Made by a program: the position numbers and the translations under genes. Positions 16,195 through 24,909 of a stretch of DNA of 64,000 nucleotides are shown here, piece after piece. The stretch's first letter is position 1. Every line of letters begins with the position of its first letter. Below the pieces are notes generated by a model, which worked only from the letters and a program-made list of their open reading frames with translations, was not told where the DNA came from and did not search any database. This DNA is from Bin87 sp965203195 (GTDB lineage Bacteria > Chloroflexota > Dehalococcoidia > Lucifugimonadales > UBA3495), in the NCBI GenBank assembly GCA_965203195.1, contig OZ241860.1:3534001-3598000 (forward strand), in the 5' to 3' direction.

Positions 16195-16998
16195 TCAGCT
16201 GTCCCGTTGTGACTGTTCGTAGATAGCCTTAGCCCGTTCAATAATGAACTGCGCGGCGGCGCGGGTTTCCGCCAGATAGTCGGCGTACTCCGTGAGCCTC
16301 GGCCGGATGCGTTGCTCCTGGTATGCGTCTTCGCCGGCGTACTCGCTGTACACATCCGCCGGTATGCCCAGGCGAAAATTTCGCATTCCAGGGTCGTGTT
16401 CGCGCACAGCGCCGATCAGCGCGCCGATATTGTGAATTTTGGGATAATCGGCGCCATGCGCCGCGATCAGAGCCTTAAGCCCATGCTCCAGCGTCCGTTG
16501 GGCGTGTTGCCCGATTGCCAGGTCGCTGCGGTTTCCCGCTGCCATATACTCGAATTCGTCCAGGTGGGTTTCGGCGTGAAACAGCCGGTTTTCGTAGTCG
16601 CCCCAGTTATATTCGTACTCGGTTTCCTCGTCCTCGTAGTCGCCGGCCTGATAGCTTTCCGGGTTGCGCGGCATAACGATGCCCTCCCGCATGGCGTTGG
16701 TCTCAACGCTGTTAGTGTACCGCCGGCTGTGCCGGAAATCCGCCACCGTTCGCCAGGTCAACTGAACCGGCACCTCCCGCCCATAAGCCGCCTGCGCCGC
16801 CCGCTGCGCGTCCCGGTCGGCCGCTTGCTGCGCGTCCGCCCCGGGCTCCGCCGCCAGCACCAGCATCACATCGATGTCCGAGGTCAGCTCATCGTGGTCC
16901 CCCCGCGCCCGCGACCCAAACAGGATGGCGAATTCAGGCTGGGCGCGTTCCTGCACCAGCCGCGCCACCCGCAAGGCTCTGGCGTCATAGTCGTTCAT
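16195..16998 (-). CDS. Fused nucleotidyltransferase-HEPN protein, copy A
   Basis: Predicted 267-residue first copy of the array. It shares GSRARG (28-33), SDID (40-43), an acidic segment GDYEDEETEYEYNWGDYENR before the linker, and the C-terminal HEPN helices with PKIHNIGALIGAVREHD. The linker is LDEFEYMAAGNRSDLAIG, different from B and C. The ATG is preceded by AAGGAAACGA. It starts 1.4 kb downstream of the CoA-transferase start and 76 bases after that gene's stop, both on the minus strand. Possible roles are a self-neutralising toxin, a nucleotidyl-transfer resistance protein or a phage-defence unit; sequence alone does not decide. Confidence 0.83.
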   Translation of the reverse strand: MNDYDARALRVARLVQERAQPEFAILFGSRARGDHDELTSDIDVMLVLAAEPGADAQQAADRDAQRAAQAAYGREVPVQLTWRTVADFRHSRRYTNSVETNAMREGIVMPRNPESYQAGDYEDEETEYEYNWGDYENRLFHAETHLDEFEYMAAGNRSDLAIGQHAQRTLEHGLKALIAAHGADYPKIHNIGALIGAVREHDPGMRNFRLGIPADVYSEYAGEDAYQEQRIRPRLTEYADYLAETRAAAQFIIERAKAIYEQSQRDS

Positions 16999-17074
16999 TC
17001 GTTTCCTTCTCCCCGGGGCGTATAGTTATGGCGTCGTTATACCCTCGCCCTCCCCACCGGCGCCGTTTGAAACT

Positions 17075-18385
17075 CTATCCTACCCCTTCCGCGTAATCTG
17101 AGCCAATATGCCCGGCCTCGACAAAGGCGGCGTATTCCCCATCCGAATACCCCAGCAGCTCCTTATAAACATACTCGTTGTCCTGCCCGAACATCGCCGG
17201 CCCCCGCCGTATGCTCAACGGCGTTGCCGACATCTTGTAAAGCATACCGGGGTAAAGATGCGTCCCGCAGTCCTCCTGGTACGCCGTTTCAAAAAACCCC
17301 CGACTCCGTATGTGCGGGTCGGCGAAAGCGTCCGCCTGGTTCATCACCGCCCCGGCGGGAATGCCCCGCTCCTGGAGAATGCGCATCGCCTCCTCCGGCG
17401 ATTGGGTACGCGTCCAAGCGGCAATGCGGCCATCTATCTCATCCTGCCGGCCCAAACGCGCCCCGTTGTCGCCCCACCCGAATCCATCAGCGCAGTCCGC
17501 AGCCCCGATGACGTCGCACAACCCGCCCCACTGCTCCTCATTATAAACGGTTATGACCACCCAGCGGTCGGCATTGTCCCCCGCCGGCGCGCAGGGATAA
17601 CAGCCCTGCACGGCCCGGGGATGCCGGTTCCCCAGCGCGCCGTGCGCGCGGCCATTCATCGCATAGTCCAGATAATACTCCCCCAGATAGGGAAACACAT
17701 TTTCCGCCTGCCCCAGCTCCACCAGCTGCCCCTCGCCCGTGCGCTTCCGGTGCCGCAGCGCCGCCAGCGCCGCAAAAGCCCCCTGGGCCCCGGCGGCCGC
17801 GTCCGACATCAGCACCGTGGTGTTGTACGAGGGATCAGTATCGGCATACCCCCGCAGCATCGTATGCCCCACCACCCCCTCAATATGCACCCCGTGCGCC
17901 CGATAGTCCCGGTAAGGCCCGCTGCTCCCGTACGCCGGCATCCGCAGCATAATAATATCCTCCTTCACCGCCCGCAGCGTTTCGTAGGATATGCCCAGCT
18001 TCTCCATCGTCTCCGTAGGGTTGTTCTCCACCAGCACATCGCTGATCGCAACCAGCCGGTCAAAAATCTCCCGCCCGCCGGGCTCAAGCAGGTTCACCGT
18101 CATGCTCAGCTTATTCCGCGCGTGGGAATTGAACATCGGCGAGCGGTTGAAAGGCCGCGCCCCGGGCGCCCGTCCCGGAACGCCCCCCGAGTAAAGCGGC
18201 AGGTTGTCAATCATCGCCCGGTCGGGATGCGCCGCCGCCCCTCTGGTGAGCGGCACAAAGGTTTTGGTGGACTCCACCCGTATCACCTCCGCCCCCAGGT
18301 CGGCCAGAAAAGACCCGCAGTATGGCCCCGCCCAGACCACCGTAATCTCCAGAACCCGCAGTCCCTCCAGCGGCAAACGCGGCAT
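17075..18385 (-). CDS. CaiB/BaiF (class III) CoA-transferase
   Basis: Predicted 436-residue member of the class III CoA-transferase family, which moves CoA between carboxylic acids. It opens with LEGLRVLEITVVWAGPYCGSFLADLGAEVIRVE, the family's N-terminal fold signature, and has AYGSSGPYRDYRAHGVHIEG; the residue aligning with the catalytic Asp of formyl-CoA transferase appears to be Glu169. The frame is open to 18421, overlapping the upstream gene by 32 bases; I prefer 18385, which leaves a 4-base gap and is preceded by GGGGGTAGG. It follows a second CoA-transferase in the same direction, so the two are an operon and might form a heteromer. The substrate is unknown. Confidence 0.88.
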   Translation of the reverse strand: MPRLPLEGLRVLEITVVWAGPYCGSFLADLGAEVIRVESTKTFVPLTRGAAAHPDRAMIDNLPLYSGGVPGRAPGARPFNRSPMFNSHARNKLSMTVNLLEPGGREIFDRLVAISDVLVENNPTETMEKLGISYETLRAVKEDIIMLRMPAYGSSGPYRDYRAHGVHIEGVVGHTMLRGYADTDPSYNTTVLMSDAAAGAQGAFAALAALRHRKRTGEGQLVELGQAENVFPYLGEYYLDYAMNGRAHGALGNRHPRAVQGCYPCAPAGDNADRWVVITVYNEEQWGGLCDVIGAADCADGFGWGDNGARLGRQDEIDGRIAAWTRTQSPEEAMRILQERGIPAGAVMNQADAFADPHIRSRGFFETAYQEDCGTHLYPGMLYKMSATPLSIRRGPAMFGQDNEYVYKELLGYSDGEYAAFVEAGHIGSDYAEGVG

Positions 18386-18389
18386 AATC

Positions 18390-19721
18390 CTACCCCCTGC
18401 CCTTGCCGGCATCAGCGTCATCCCCGGCCCGACCGCCCCGCCCCGCCGCCGTCATTATGACACCCGCCCGTTCCAAAGCCGCGATTTCGTCAGCATCGCA
18501 CCCCGCCACTTCCGCCAGCACGGCGGCGGTATGCTCCCCCAGCAGGGGCGCCGTGCGCCGCAGCCGCCAGGGCGACTTGTCCATCACAAACGGACGCCCC
18601 GGATAGCGCAGCCGCCCCGCCTCCGGGTGGTCGCCCTCCGCAAACACGCCTCGCCCGTTGAACGAGGGATCAGCGTCCAAATCCGCCATGCCGTTAATCG
18701 GGCCGGATAGCACCCGATGCTCCTGCGCCGCCGCCCACGCCTCGGCCCGGCTGCGTTCCAGGATCCAGGGCAGAAAGCTCCCCCCTTCAAACTCCTCCTG
18801 CATCGCCGGGTCCCCCTGCGCCGCCGGGTCTTGCCACCGGGCCCCCGCCAGCTCCGGCGGGTTGCCCAGCATCGCCACCGTCCGCGGAAAATACATCCGG
18901 CTGCCGTTGATCTGAAAATACCCGTCCGCGCAGGGATATACCGCATTCGGATACCCCCCGGAACCCCCGGCCGCCGGCCGCCGGCTTAACTCCCCCGTAT
19001 ATTGATGCGCCAGCAGCGCGCTCTGCCGCCGGTCCACCGAACCCAGCTGCGTCTCCAAAATGGACACATCAATATGCTGCCCGCCGCCGGCGTCAGTGCC
19101 ATCGCCATCAACGTCAGCAATGTCGCCGGCGAAGGCCCCGGCCAGTACGGCGCCCATAGTGGCCACGGCCGCCACCGCCCCCGCCTGGTACAGTCCCACA
19201 TTCCCGCCCAGCTTCAGCGGCTCCCGGTCCGCCAGCCCCGTGGAATGCATCTCCCCGCCTATGGCGTAGAAAACGATTTCCGAGCCGGCGTAATCCCGGT
19301 ACGGCCCCGTCTGCCCGAAATTGGAAATGCTGGTATAAACCAGCCCCGGATTGACCCTCCGCAGCGCTTCGTACCCAATCCCCAGCCGGTCGGCCACGCC
19401 CGGACGGTAGCTCTCCACCACAATATCGGCCCACCCGGCCAGCCGCCTGATGATAGGAGCGGCGGCGTCCCGCTTCAAATCCAGCGCAATGCCGCGCTTA
19501 TTGGTGTTCAGATGCAGAAACAGCCCGCTCTTTTCGGGATGGGCAACATCCCCGGGAAAGGGCCCGATCCGCCGCGCCCCGTCCCCCGCCGGCGGGCGCT
19601 CCACCTTGATGACATCCGCCCCGTAGTCCGCCAGCAGCTTGACGCAGTAGGGGCCGGCAATATAGTGCGTAAAATCGAGAACCTTCAGCCCGGCCAGGGC
19701 GCCCTCGGTAGCCGTCATCAT
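18390..19721 (-). CDS. CaiB/BaiF (class III) CoA-transferase
   Basis: Predicted 443-residue class III CoA-transferase. The N-terminus has LAGLKVLDFTHYIAGPYCVKLLADYGADVIKVERP, then NKRGIALDLK, IVVESYRPGVADRLGIGYE, and NFGQTGPYRDYAGSEIVFYAIGG with Glu148 at the expected catalytic position. An Asp/Gly-rich insertion around residue 200 (IADVDGDGTDAGGG) is unusual. It is the first gene of a two-gene operon with the CoA-transferase at 17075-18385. Paralogy of the pair resembles that of heteromeric class III enzymes. The start has ATGATG; AGGA lies nine bases upstream of the first. Confidence 0.88.
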   Translation of the reverse strand: MMTATEGALAGLKVLDFTHYIAGPYCVKLLADYGADVIKVERPPAGDGARRIGPFPGDVAHPEKSGLFLHLNTNKRGIALDLKRDAAAPIIRRLAGWADIVVESYRPGVADRLGIGYEALRRVNPGLVYTSISNFGQTGPYRDYAGSEIVFYAIGGEMHSTGLADREPLKLGGNVGLYQAGAVAAVATMGAVLAGAFAGDIADVDGDGTDAGGGQHIDVSILETQLGSVDRRQSALLAHQYTGELSRRPAAGGSGGYPNAVYPCADGYFQINGSRMYFPRTVAMLGNPPELAGARWQDPAAQGDPAMQEEFEGGSFLPWILERSRAEAWAAAQEHRVLSGPINGMADLDADPSFNGRGVFAEGDHPEAGRLRYPGRPFVMDKSPWRLRRTAPLLGEHTAAVLAEVAGCDADEIAALERAGVIMTAAGRGGRAGDDADAGKGRG

Positions 19722-19854
19722 CGTCAGTCATCCTGCGTCCGTCTGCCCGCCGACCGCCCAGGCCTGGCGGAGGGAAATAAATGAAAAATGCGCGCCTCGC
19801 TACAATCGCATTAAATTGAACCAAGGTCAACTGCGCCCCCTGCGCCGGCGCCCG

Positions 19855-20799
19855 TCAGTTGGCCGGCGCCGGCGCGGACTGCGCGTCATCCTGTGTGTCA
19901 TCGCCTTCGCTCACCCCCAGAACCTGTTCCACATAATTTGGCGGCGTCGGGTAACGGAACAGATCAACCCGTTCCACGCCCCAAATCTCCGACATTGGCG
20001 CTATCAGATCCAAAGGAACCACTGCGCCGAAAGTCATATACTCACGAAACTTCGGCTCGGCTATGATGATTGCGCCTTCATCTTTCTTGCTGTTAAGGTA
20101 TCGGGTTAGATAGTTAAACGTCCGGACGTTAAGCAGCCGCGTCGACACTACTGCGGTAGGCCACTCCTCCGATGGCAACAGCCCGGCCTGATGCGCAATG
20201 ACCAGTTCGTTCAGTTCGGGGGACAAGCGCGGATACGGCAATTCGCCGGTATAGCCAATGCCCTTCGGCTGGACCAACTTGGACAGCTCCGGAATCAGGT
20301 GTGCGGGCACATCAATCAGGAACAGTGTCGTGCCGTCGGACCAGGTATAAGGAGGATCCATCGCCTTGCCGTTGTAGCGGAATGAAGTTGTGCCTTCCGG
20401 CATGGCATGAGTGGACGTGTACTTGATGGCAATGCCATTGTCATCCAGAAAATCCCGTACTGCGTCAATGTCCTCCCACTCGGCAAGCCCGATTGCCATT
20501 GGGATGGTTTGAACAGCCGCGCTTTGACCGGACACGCCTCCTCCTGCGGAACCCGCGCTCTGTAGGACAAAGGCGTTGAGTATCGGATGCAACGCCGGAT
20601 CCCGCTGCGCAATCACCTCGGGGTAATACACCGGAGTAGCCTCCGGAGTCACCACAACCGTGGGTTCCTCTGCCCCCGGTGGGATGTCCTGCGCCGGCGC
20701 CGCCGCCGGCCCGCAGGCCAGTGCCAGCATCGTTGCCAAAACCAATGCCAACGCCATCGCCATCAGGATGACGGACCAAATGGGCTTGCGATTCGTCAT
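19855..20799 (-). CDS. Putative lipoprotein of unknown function
   Basis: Predicted 314-residue protein with a hydrophobic signal (residues 8-28) ending in LALAC, so Cys29 is a likely lipid-attachment residue although the -3 position is not the preferred Leu. A Pro/Glu-rich linker follows, then a globular region with no motif I recognise; it has a repeated LNELV/LSKLV pattern and ends with an acidic tail EGDDTQDDAQSAPAPAN. The start is supported by AGAGG before the ATG. It sits alone between the CoA-transferase operon (133 bases away) and the repeat-containing intergenic region, and probably acts at the outer face of the membrane. Confidence 0.75.
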   Translation of the reverse strand: MTNRKPIWSVILMAMALALVLATMLALACGPAAAPAQDIPPGAEEPTVVVTPEATPVYYPEVIAQRDPALHPILNAFVLQSAGSAGGGVSGQSAAVQTIPMAIGLAEWEDIDAVRDFLDDNGIAIKYTSTHAMPEGTTSFRYNGKAMDPPYTWSDGTTLFLIDVPAHLIPELSKLVQPKGIGYTGELPYPRLSPELNELVIAHQAGLLPSEEWPTAVVSTRLLNVRTFNYLTRYLNSKKDEGAIIIAEPKFREYMTFGAVVPLDLIAPMSEIWGVERVDLFRYPTPPNYVEQVLGVSEGDDTQDDAQSAPAPAN

Positions 20800-20914
20800 A
20801 GCACCTCTGCTCCCTTGCCCCTACCCCCGGCGGGTGCTGTCTGCCTTGCCAGCATACACCGCCGCGGAACGCATTGCAACCGCCGCAAAGCCGCAACAAA
20901 TCAAACCGCCCGAA

Positions 20915-21462
20915 AAATCGCCCCAAATCCGCCCCCATACCCCCTTGACAGCCGGAACATCCGTCCGTTACCATCAAACCCGGATGCGGCAACCCGCCCG
21001 GCGAACCGGGGAACAGTACTGCCCCAACCGCCATCCGCCACAAGCCCCGGACGCGGACGCGCGCCCGGCACCACAGCGGACACAAGCGCTGCCCACCCAC
21101 CGGATCCGATCCGCAGCTCTCTATCCGCGTCACGCCACCATCGGGGAAAACCTTTCGGGCTAACCACCGGGCTCCAGGAACACGGCCTAACCCTTGTCGG
21201 AACCCAATTTTCAGCTGGTCCTGCTTCGTCGCCGTATGTATCTTTCGGCCCGTGTAGTTCTGTGCCAGCCAGCGGATGTCACCACCGCCCCGTGCCGGAT
21301 TGACCAATCGGCTCGCCGGAGCAGGCCCTGAACCTGCTTTTGCTTGCCGCCAGCCCGTCCGGGACACGGAAAACTAGGACGAAATTCACTTTGCACGCTC
21401 TCAGGCCGTAGCGCCGACAACCTGGAACCCAACGGAACCGCCCGAACCTTCCCCGATGCCCT
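20915..21462 (+). repeat. Dispersed ~0.5-kb non-coding repeat, full copy 1
   Basis: This stretch matches 53040-53552 over its whole length, with blocks of perfect or near-perfect identity separated by small indels. Shared blocks include GCGTCACGCCACCATCGGGG, GGCCTAACCCTTGTCGGAAC, GTGTAGTTCTGTGCCAGCCA and GGAAAACTAGGACGAAATTC. No reading frame is conserved between the copies because of frameshifting indels, so it is probably an RNA, a leader or a mobile element rather than a gene. It occupies most of the 816-base gap between the lipoprotein and the next gene. An inverted partial copy lies at about 36270-36525. Confidence 0.8.
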
Positions 21463-21615
21463 CAATCTACCACCCACCCAACCACCAGTCAATCAGTCAA
21501 TCGCCTACCACCTACCAACCATCAGCCAGCGCCGCCAGCCGTTAGTTAGCCGCCAACCCGCCGCCAACGAACAGCCCGCAGCCAGCCCGATGAACTGAAA
21601 GGAGCATTCCTTATT

Positions 21616-22548
21616 ATGGGAACCGTCCAACACCACCAATCCCGCAGCGATGCCCTCCTTCGCCACGCCCGCAACGCCACCGAAGCCGCCATCGCCGCAC
21701 CCGCAACCCCCGGCCCCCACCCGCCGGGCTACATCGACCCCTTCATCGACGGCCTCGCCGACGCCGCGGACTCCATCCGCCGCGCCGCCGCCCACGCCGC
21801 CACGGCGTTGGCCGTCCACATCGGCCTGCGTCACAACACCACCCGTCGCCTCCAAATCGCCTTGACCGACGCCATCTTCTGCGACCACCTCCGCCGCGGC
21901 CACCTCCGTACCTTCCGGCACACCTACACCCTGGCCGCCGTCCTGAACCTCCCCACCCCCTCCTACAAAATCGCCAGCCTAGCCCGCGCCGCCGCCAACG
22001 CCGGCAGTGCCGGCCACACCGCCAGTGCCGCCAGCGTCGGCCACGTCGTCCGCCGCCGCCCTCATCGCCGCACCCCTCACGCCACCACCGGCCTCCGCGT
22101 CCCCATCGGCCACACCCCGATGGGAACCACCATCCAGACCATCCGCAAGATGCGGAAACGCGTGGCGTCCCTCAAAAACGCCATCGCCGCCATCATCGCC
22201 GGCCGCCCGAAACTCGTCCGCCCCGCCAAACGCAGCCTCCGCTTCGACATCGACTTCGTCCCCACCACGCCCACCGACGGCGCAATCCAGTCCGCCGGCG
22301 AAATCACCCGCTTGCCTTACTACCAGAAATTCGTGAAGCGATACAACCTGGTAGGCGTCCCAATGTCCACCGACTTCGACCTCCACCCCAACTACGGCAG
22401 CGCCGCCCGCCGCATCTGCCGCTGCGCCCCGGAGCCGCGCCACCTGGTCACCGACCACGACCACAACATAGTCCTCGTCCCAGAGTGGCGCCAGGCCCTA
22501 ACCGACGCCTACCCCCACCTCCAAATCCCCCAACTCCTCCCCATCTAA
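21616..22548 (+). CDS. Unknown basic protein downstream of the dispersed repeat
   Basis: Predicted 310-residue protein that I do not recognise. It is rich in Ala, His, Arg and Thr. Segments seen are a possible helical domain (residues 30-115), a low-complexity Gly/Ala/His/Arg linker (about 135-175), a basic stretch IRKMRKRVASLKNAI, and a C-terminal part with PYYQKFVKRYNL and CRCAPEP. AAAGGAG lies twelve bases before the ATG. The strongest contextual fact is its place directly after a full copy of the dispersed repeat; the second full copy is followed at similar distance by a much shorter frame with a similar ribosome binding site. A nucleic-acid-binding role is possible from the charge but not shown. 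Confidence 0.6.
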   Translation: MGTVQHHQSRSDALLRHARNATEAAIAAPATPGPHPPGYIDPFIDGLADAADSIRRAAAHAATALAVHIGLRHNTTRRLQIALTDAIFCDHLRRGHLRTFRHTYTLAAVLNLPTPSYKIASLARAAANAGSAGHTASAASVGHVVRRRPHRRTPHATTGLRVPIGHTPMGTTIQTIRKMRKRVASLKNAIAAIIAGRPKLVRPAKRSLRFDIDFVPTTPTDGAIQSAGEITRLPYYQKFVKRYNLVGVPMSTDFDLHPNYGSAARRICRCAPEPRHLVTDHDHNIVLVPEWRQALTDAYPHLQIPQLLPI

Positions 22549-22750
22549 CCCCCGCCCAACCCGTCTCGGAGAACGCCCCGTTGACCCGTCGGCAACGCCC
22601 TTTTACACTGCCGGCTATGAACGCCCGCCCTTGCGGACTTCCCCGTTTGCCGACCGCAGAGACGGCGGGCGGATTTCCCGCCCCCCTCCTGTGCCGGCCG
22701 CCGGCCTTGCCGCCCCCGCCGCTATGCGCCGCCCCTCGCCGTGATTGCCT

Positions 22751-23416
22751 ATGCCCCGCCCCCCTCTGACTCGGCGCGCCGCCGCCGAAGCCCTGGGAAC
22801 CGCCTTCCTCCTGATGGCGGTAGTGGGCAGCGGCATCGCGGCCCAGCGCCTCTCCCCCAACGACATCGGCCTGCAACTCCTGGAAAACTCCATCGCCACC
22901 GCCTTTGCCCTGACCACCCTGATCTGGACTTTCGCCCCCATATCCGGCGCCCACTTCAACCCGGTCGTAACCTTGGCCGAAGTGTCCTTCCGCAGACTAT
23001 CCCTGCCCGATGCCGCCGCCTACATCGCCGCCCAAACGACCGGCGGCATTGCCGGCACGATCATCGCCAACCTGATGTTCGGCCTCCCGCCGGTAGCCTG
23101 GTCGGCGACCGCCCGCGGCGGCTGGGGCCACTTGCTGGGCGAAGTCATCGCCACCCTGGGCCTGCTGCTGGTCATATTTCTGATGCCCCAAAGCCGCCGC
23201 GTTGTCATCGCCCCGGCGGTGGGCCTCTACATCGGTGCCGCCTACTGGTTCACCTCCTCAACCAGCTTCGCCAACCCCGCCGTCACCGCCTCCCGGATGT
23301 TTTCGGACACCTTCGCCGGCATACTCCCCCAGTCGGCGCCAGCCTTTATCGCCATGCAGCTCCTGGGCGCCGCCCTGGCCGTCGGCATCGTCCGCTTGCT
23401 GCGCCCACCGGACTGA
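22751..23416 (+). CDS. MIP family channel (aquaporin/glycerol facilitator-like)
   Basis: Predicted 221-residue integral membrane protein of the major intrinsic protein family, forming a pore for water, glycerol or small neutral solutes. Six hydrophobic segments are visible, and the two half-helix motifs are SGAHFNPV (N70-P71-V72) and SFANPAVT (N175-P176-A177). The first motif departs from NPA, as in some solute or metalloid channels. Short loops and the 221-residue length fit a bacterial aquaporin. The ATG at 22751 is preferred to a TTG six bases upstream. It lies 202 bases after the unknown basic protein, with no ars or glp genes nearby to indicate its solute. Confidence 0.85.
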   Translation: MPRPPLTRRAAAEALGTAFLLMAVVGSGIAAQRLSPNDIGLQLLENSIATAFALTTLIWTFAPISGAHFNPVVTLAEVSFRRLSLPDAAAYIAAQTTGGIAGTIIANLMFGLPPVAWSATARGGWGHLLGEVIATLGLLLVIFLMPQSRRVVIAPAVGLYIGAAYWFTSSTSFANPAVTASRMFSDTFAGILPQSAPAFIAMQLLGAALAVGIVRLLRPPD

Positions 23417-23586
23417 ACCCCCTTTGCCCCATCACCCCGCCGGTGCCCAGCTGCCGGCTACCGGACTGACGGCCACCGGACTCCCGGCCAGGCGATGTCG
23501 GAATGACACGGCAGGAACCACGCCCGCCGCGTCGCCCGCCAGCCCTCGCCCCATCCTGTCTTCCCAACTCAACCCGCCGGCCCCCG

Positions 23587-24534
23587 TCAGATCTTGCCCA
23601 CCAGGTTTCGCAGCGCCGCATAGGTGCGCGCCGCCGAATCGGCCGCCGCTGCCGCGTCTCCCTCGTCCGCCGTAAAAATGTTGGCGATAAAATCGGTGGC
23701 CCCCGCGGCCGCAAGCTCCGACAGCTGTTCCGCCAGCGCCGCCTCGTTCCCCACCAGCGCCACTTCCGCAGGCCCTTCCACGCCCTCAATATCCAGTATG
23801 CGCCGGTAGTTGGTCAGCCGCCCGTAGCGCTCGTAGGCCGCCGCCGCGGCCCGCCGCCCCGCGCTGACATCATCCCCGGCCATCACCGGCAGCCCCACGC
23901 ACACCCGCGGCCTGGGCCGCCCGGCCCCTTCCGCCGCCCGCCGGATCCGGGGCGCAATATGCTCCCGCAGCGCCCGCGGCCCCGCCATCCAGGTTATGGT
24001 GCCGTCCGCGCATTCCCCCGCCAGCCGCAGCATCTGCGGCGCCAGCGCCGAAATCAGCACCGCGCAGTCGGGACGGTTGGGCACATCCAGCTCGGCATTC
24101 ACATCATAGAACCGCCCCGAAAAGCGCGCCCGCCCGTCGCTCATCAGCGGACGAAGTACCGCCAGATACTCGCGGGTATGCCGCGCCGGACTGTCGTAGG
24201 CCAGCCCGAAAGCCCCCTCCATCCCCGGCCGGTGCGAAGGCCCGATGCCCAGCGCCAGCCGCCCGTCCGCCGCCGCGGCCGTAGTCAGCGCCTGCTGCGC
24301 CAGCGCCGCCGGGTGGCGCGGATAGGTAGGAACCACCCCCACGCCCAGCTCAATCCGCCGGGTTTGTACCCCGGCCAGCGCCAGCGCGGTCAGGGCATCG
24401 TACCCCCGCCCCGAAATATGCGGCATCCAGAAACTGTCCAGCCCGTCATCCTCCGCCTGCCGGACACGGGCCACCAATGGGGCCAGCTCCATCAAATCGG
24501 CGGCCGACGCCCCCACAAAAACTCCAATACGCAT
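23587..24534 (-). CDS. LLM class flavin-dependent (F420/FMN) oxidoreductase
   Basis: Predicted 315-residue TIM-barrel protein of the luciferase-like monooxygenase family; many relatives use F420 or FMN. The N-terminus is MRIGVFVGASAADLMELAPLVARVRQAEDDGLDSFWMPHISG, with IELGVGVVPTYPRHPAALAQQALT (F420/FMN binding loop) and GRLALGIGPSHRPGMEGAFG as family signatures. The frame extends to 24654, but GGAGGAATTG before the 24534 ATG and alignment with the family fix the start there. It diverges from an SDR gene 375 bases away. Substrate unknown; such enzymes are abundant in SAR202-like and actinobacterial genomes. Confidence 0.88.
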   Translation of the reverse strand: MRIGVFVGASAADLMELAPLVARVRQAEDDGLDSFWMPHISGRGYDALTALALAGVQTRRIELGVGVVPTYPRHPAALAQQALTTAAAADGRLALGIGPSHRPGMEGAFGLAYDSPARHTREYLAVLRPLMSDGRARFSGRFYDVNAELDVPNRPDCAVLISALAPQMLRLAGECADGTITWMAGPRALREHIAPRIRRAAEGAGRPRPRVCVGLPVMAGDDVSAGRRAAAAAYERYGRLTNYRRILDIEGVEGPAEVALVGNEAALAEQLSELAAAGATDFIANIFTADEGDAAAAADSAARTYAALRNLVGKI

Positions 24535-24909
24535 TGTGCAATTCCTCCATATCAGGGCGGTTCCCCTTTCGTTTTTCGTTGACTTGACTGGTTGGCGCCG
24601 ATTGGCCGGTGATAGATGGACGATGGCTGGACGGACGATGGACGGGTGAGGCACAGGCGCGGTACGGATAACCGGCGCTCCCCCGGTTGGCGGCGGGTTA
24701 TGATTATACTCCCGTTGCCGGAATGCCGGTTAATGCCATCCCCGCCTTATGCCCCTCGTGGCTATGACGGAGAGATCCGGCGGGGGAATGCGGCAGGATG
24801 ATAGACTACCCGAAGGGAAACCCGGCCCGGCGGCAACTTTCGCCGCCACATCCCAATGCCGCAATGCCGCAATGCCGCAATGTTGCAACCGAAAGGAGAG
24901 ATAGCCAAG
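24535..24909. promoter_or_regulatory. Divergent intergenic region
   Basis: These 375 bases separate divergent LLM and SDR genes and should hold both promoters. TTGACTTGAC at 24579-24588 is a -35-like stretch, and TTATACT at 24704-24710 is a -10-like stretch, but spacing to partners is poor. A short direct repeat of AATGCCGC occurs four times at about 24855-24885, just before the SDR ribosome binding site. Purine-rich GATGGACGATGG repeats lie at 24614-24650. No gene is supported. Confidence 0.4.

Larger units (their letters stand above)
14226..17012 (-). repeat. Three head-to-tail 915-bp repeats (MNT-HEPN array)
   Basis: Start and stop codons of the three 804-bp genes are spaced exactly 915 bases apart (stops 14365, 15280, 16195; starts 15168, 16083, 16998). 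The 111-base spacers are also duplicated: each has a block around GCAACAGCGGGAACCG followed by CGCGACGG and a CAAGCTTGG site. A diverged form of the spacer also lies downstream of copy C (from about 14226). The preserved period means no net indel has occurred in any unit, despite clear amino acid divergence. Confidence 0.9.

Noticed and set aside
20465..21367. A minus-strand frame of about 300 codons through the dispersed repeat
   Set aside because: The equivalent frame is broken in the second copy of the repeat, and part of it is antisense to the lipoprotein gene.
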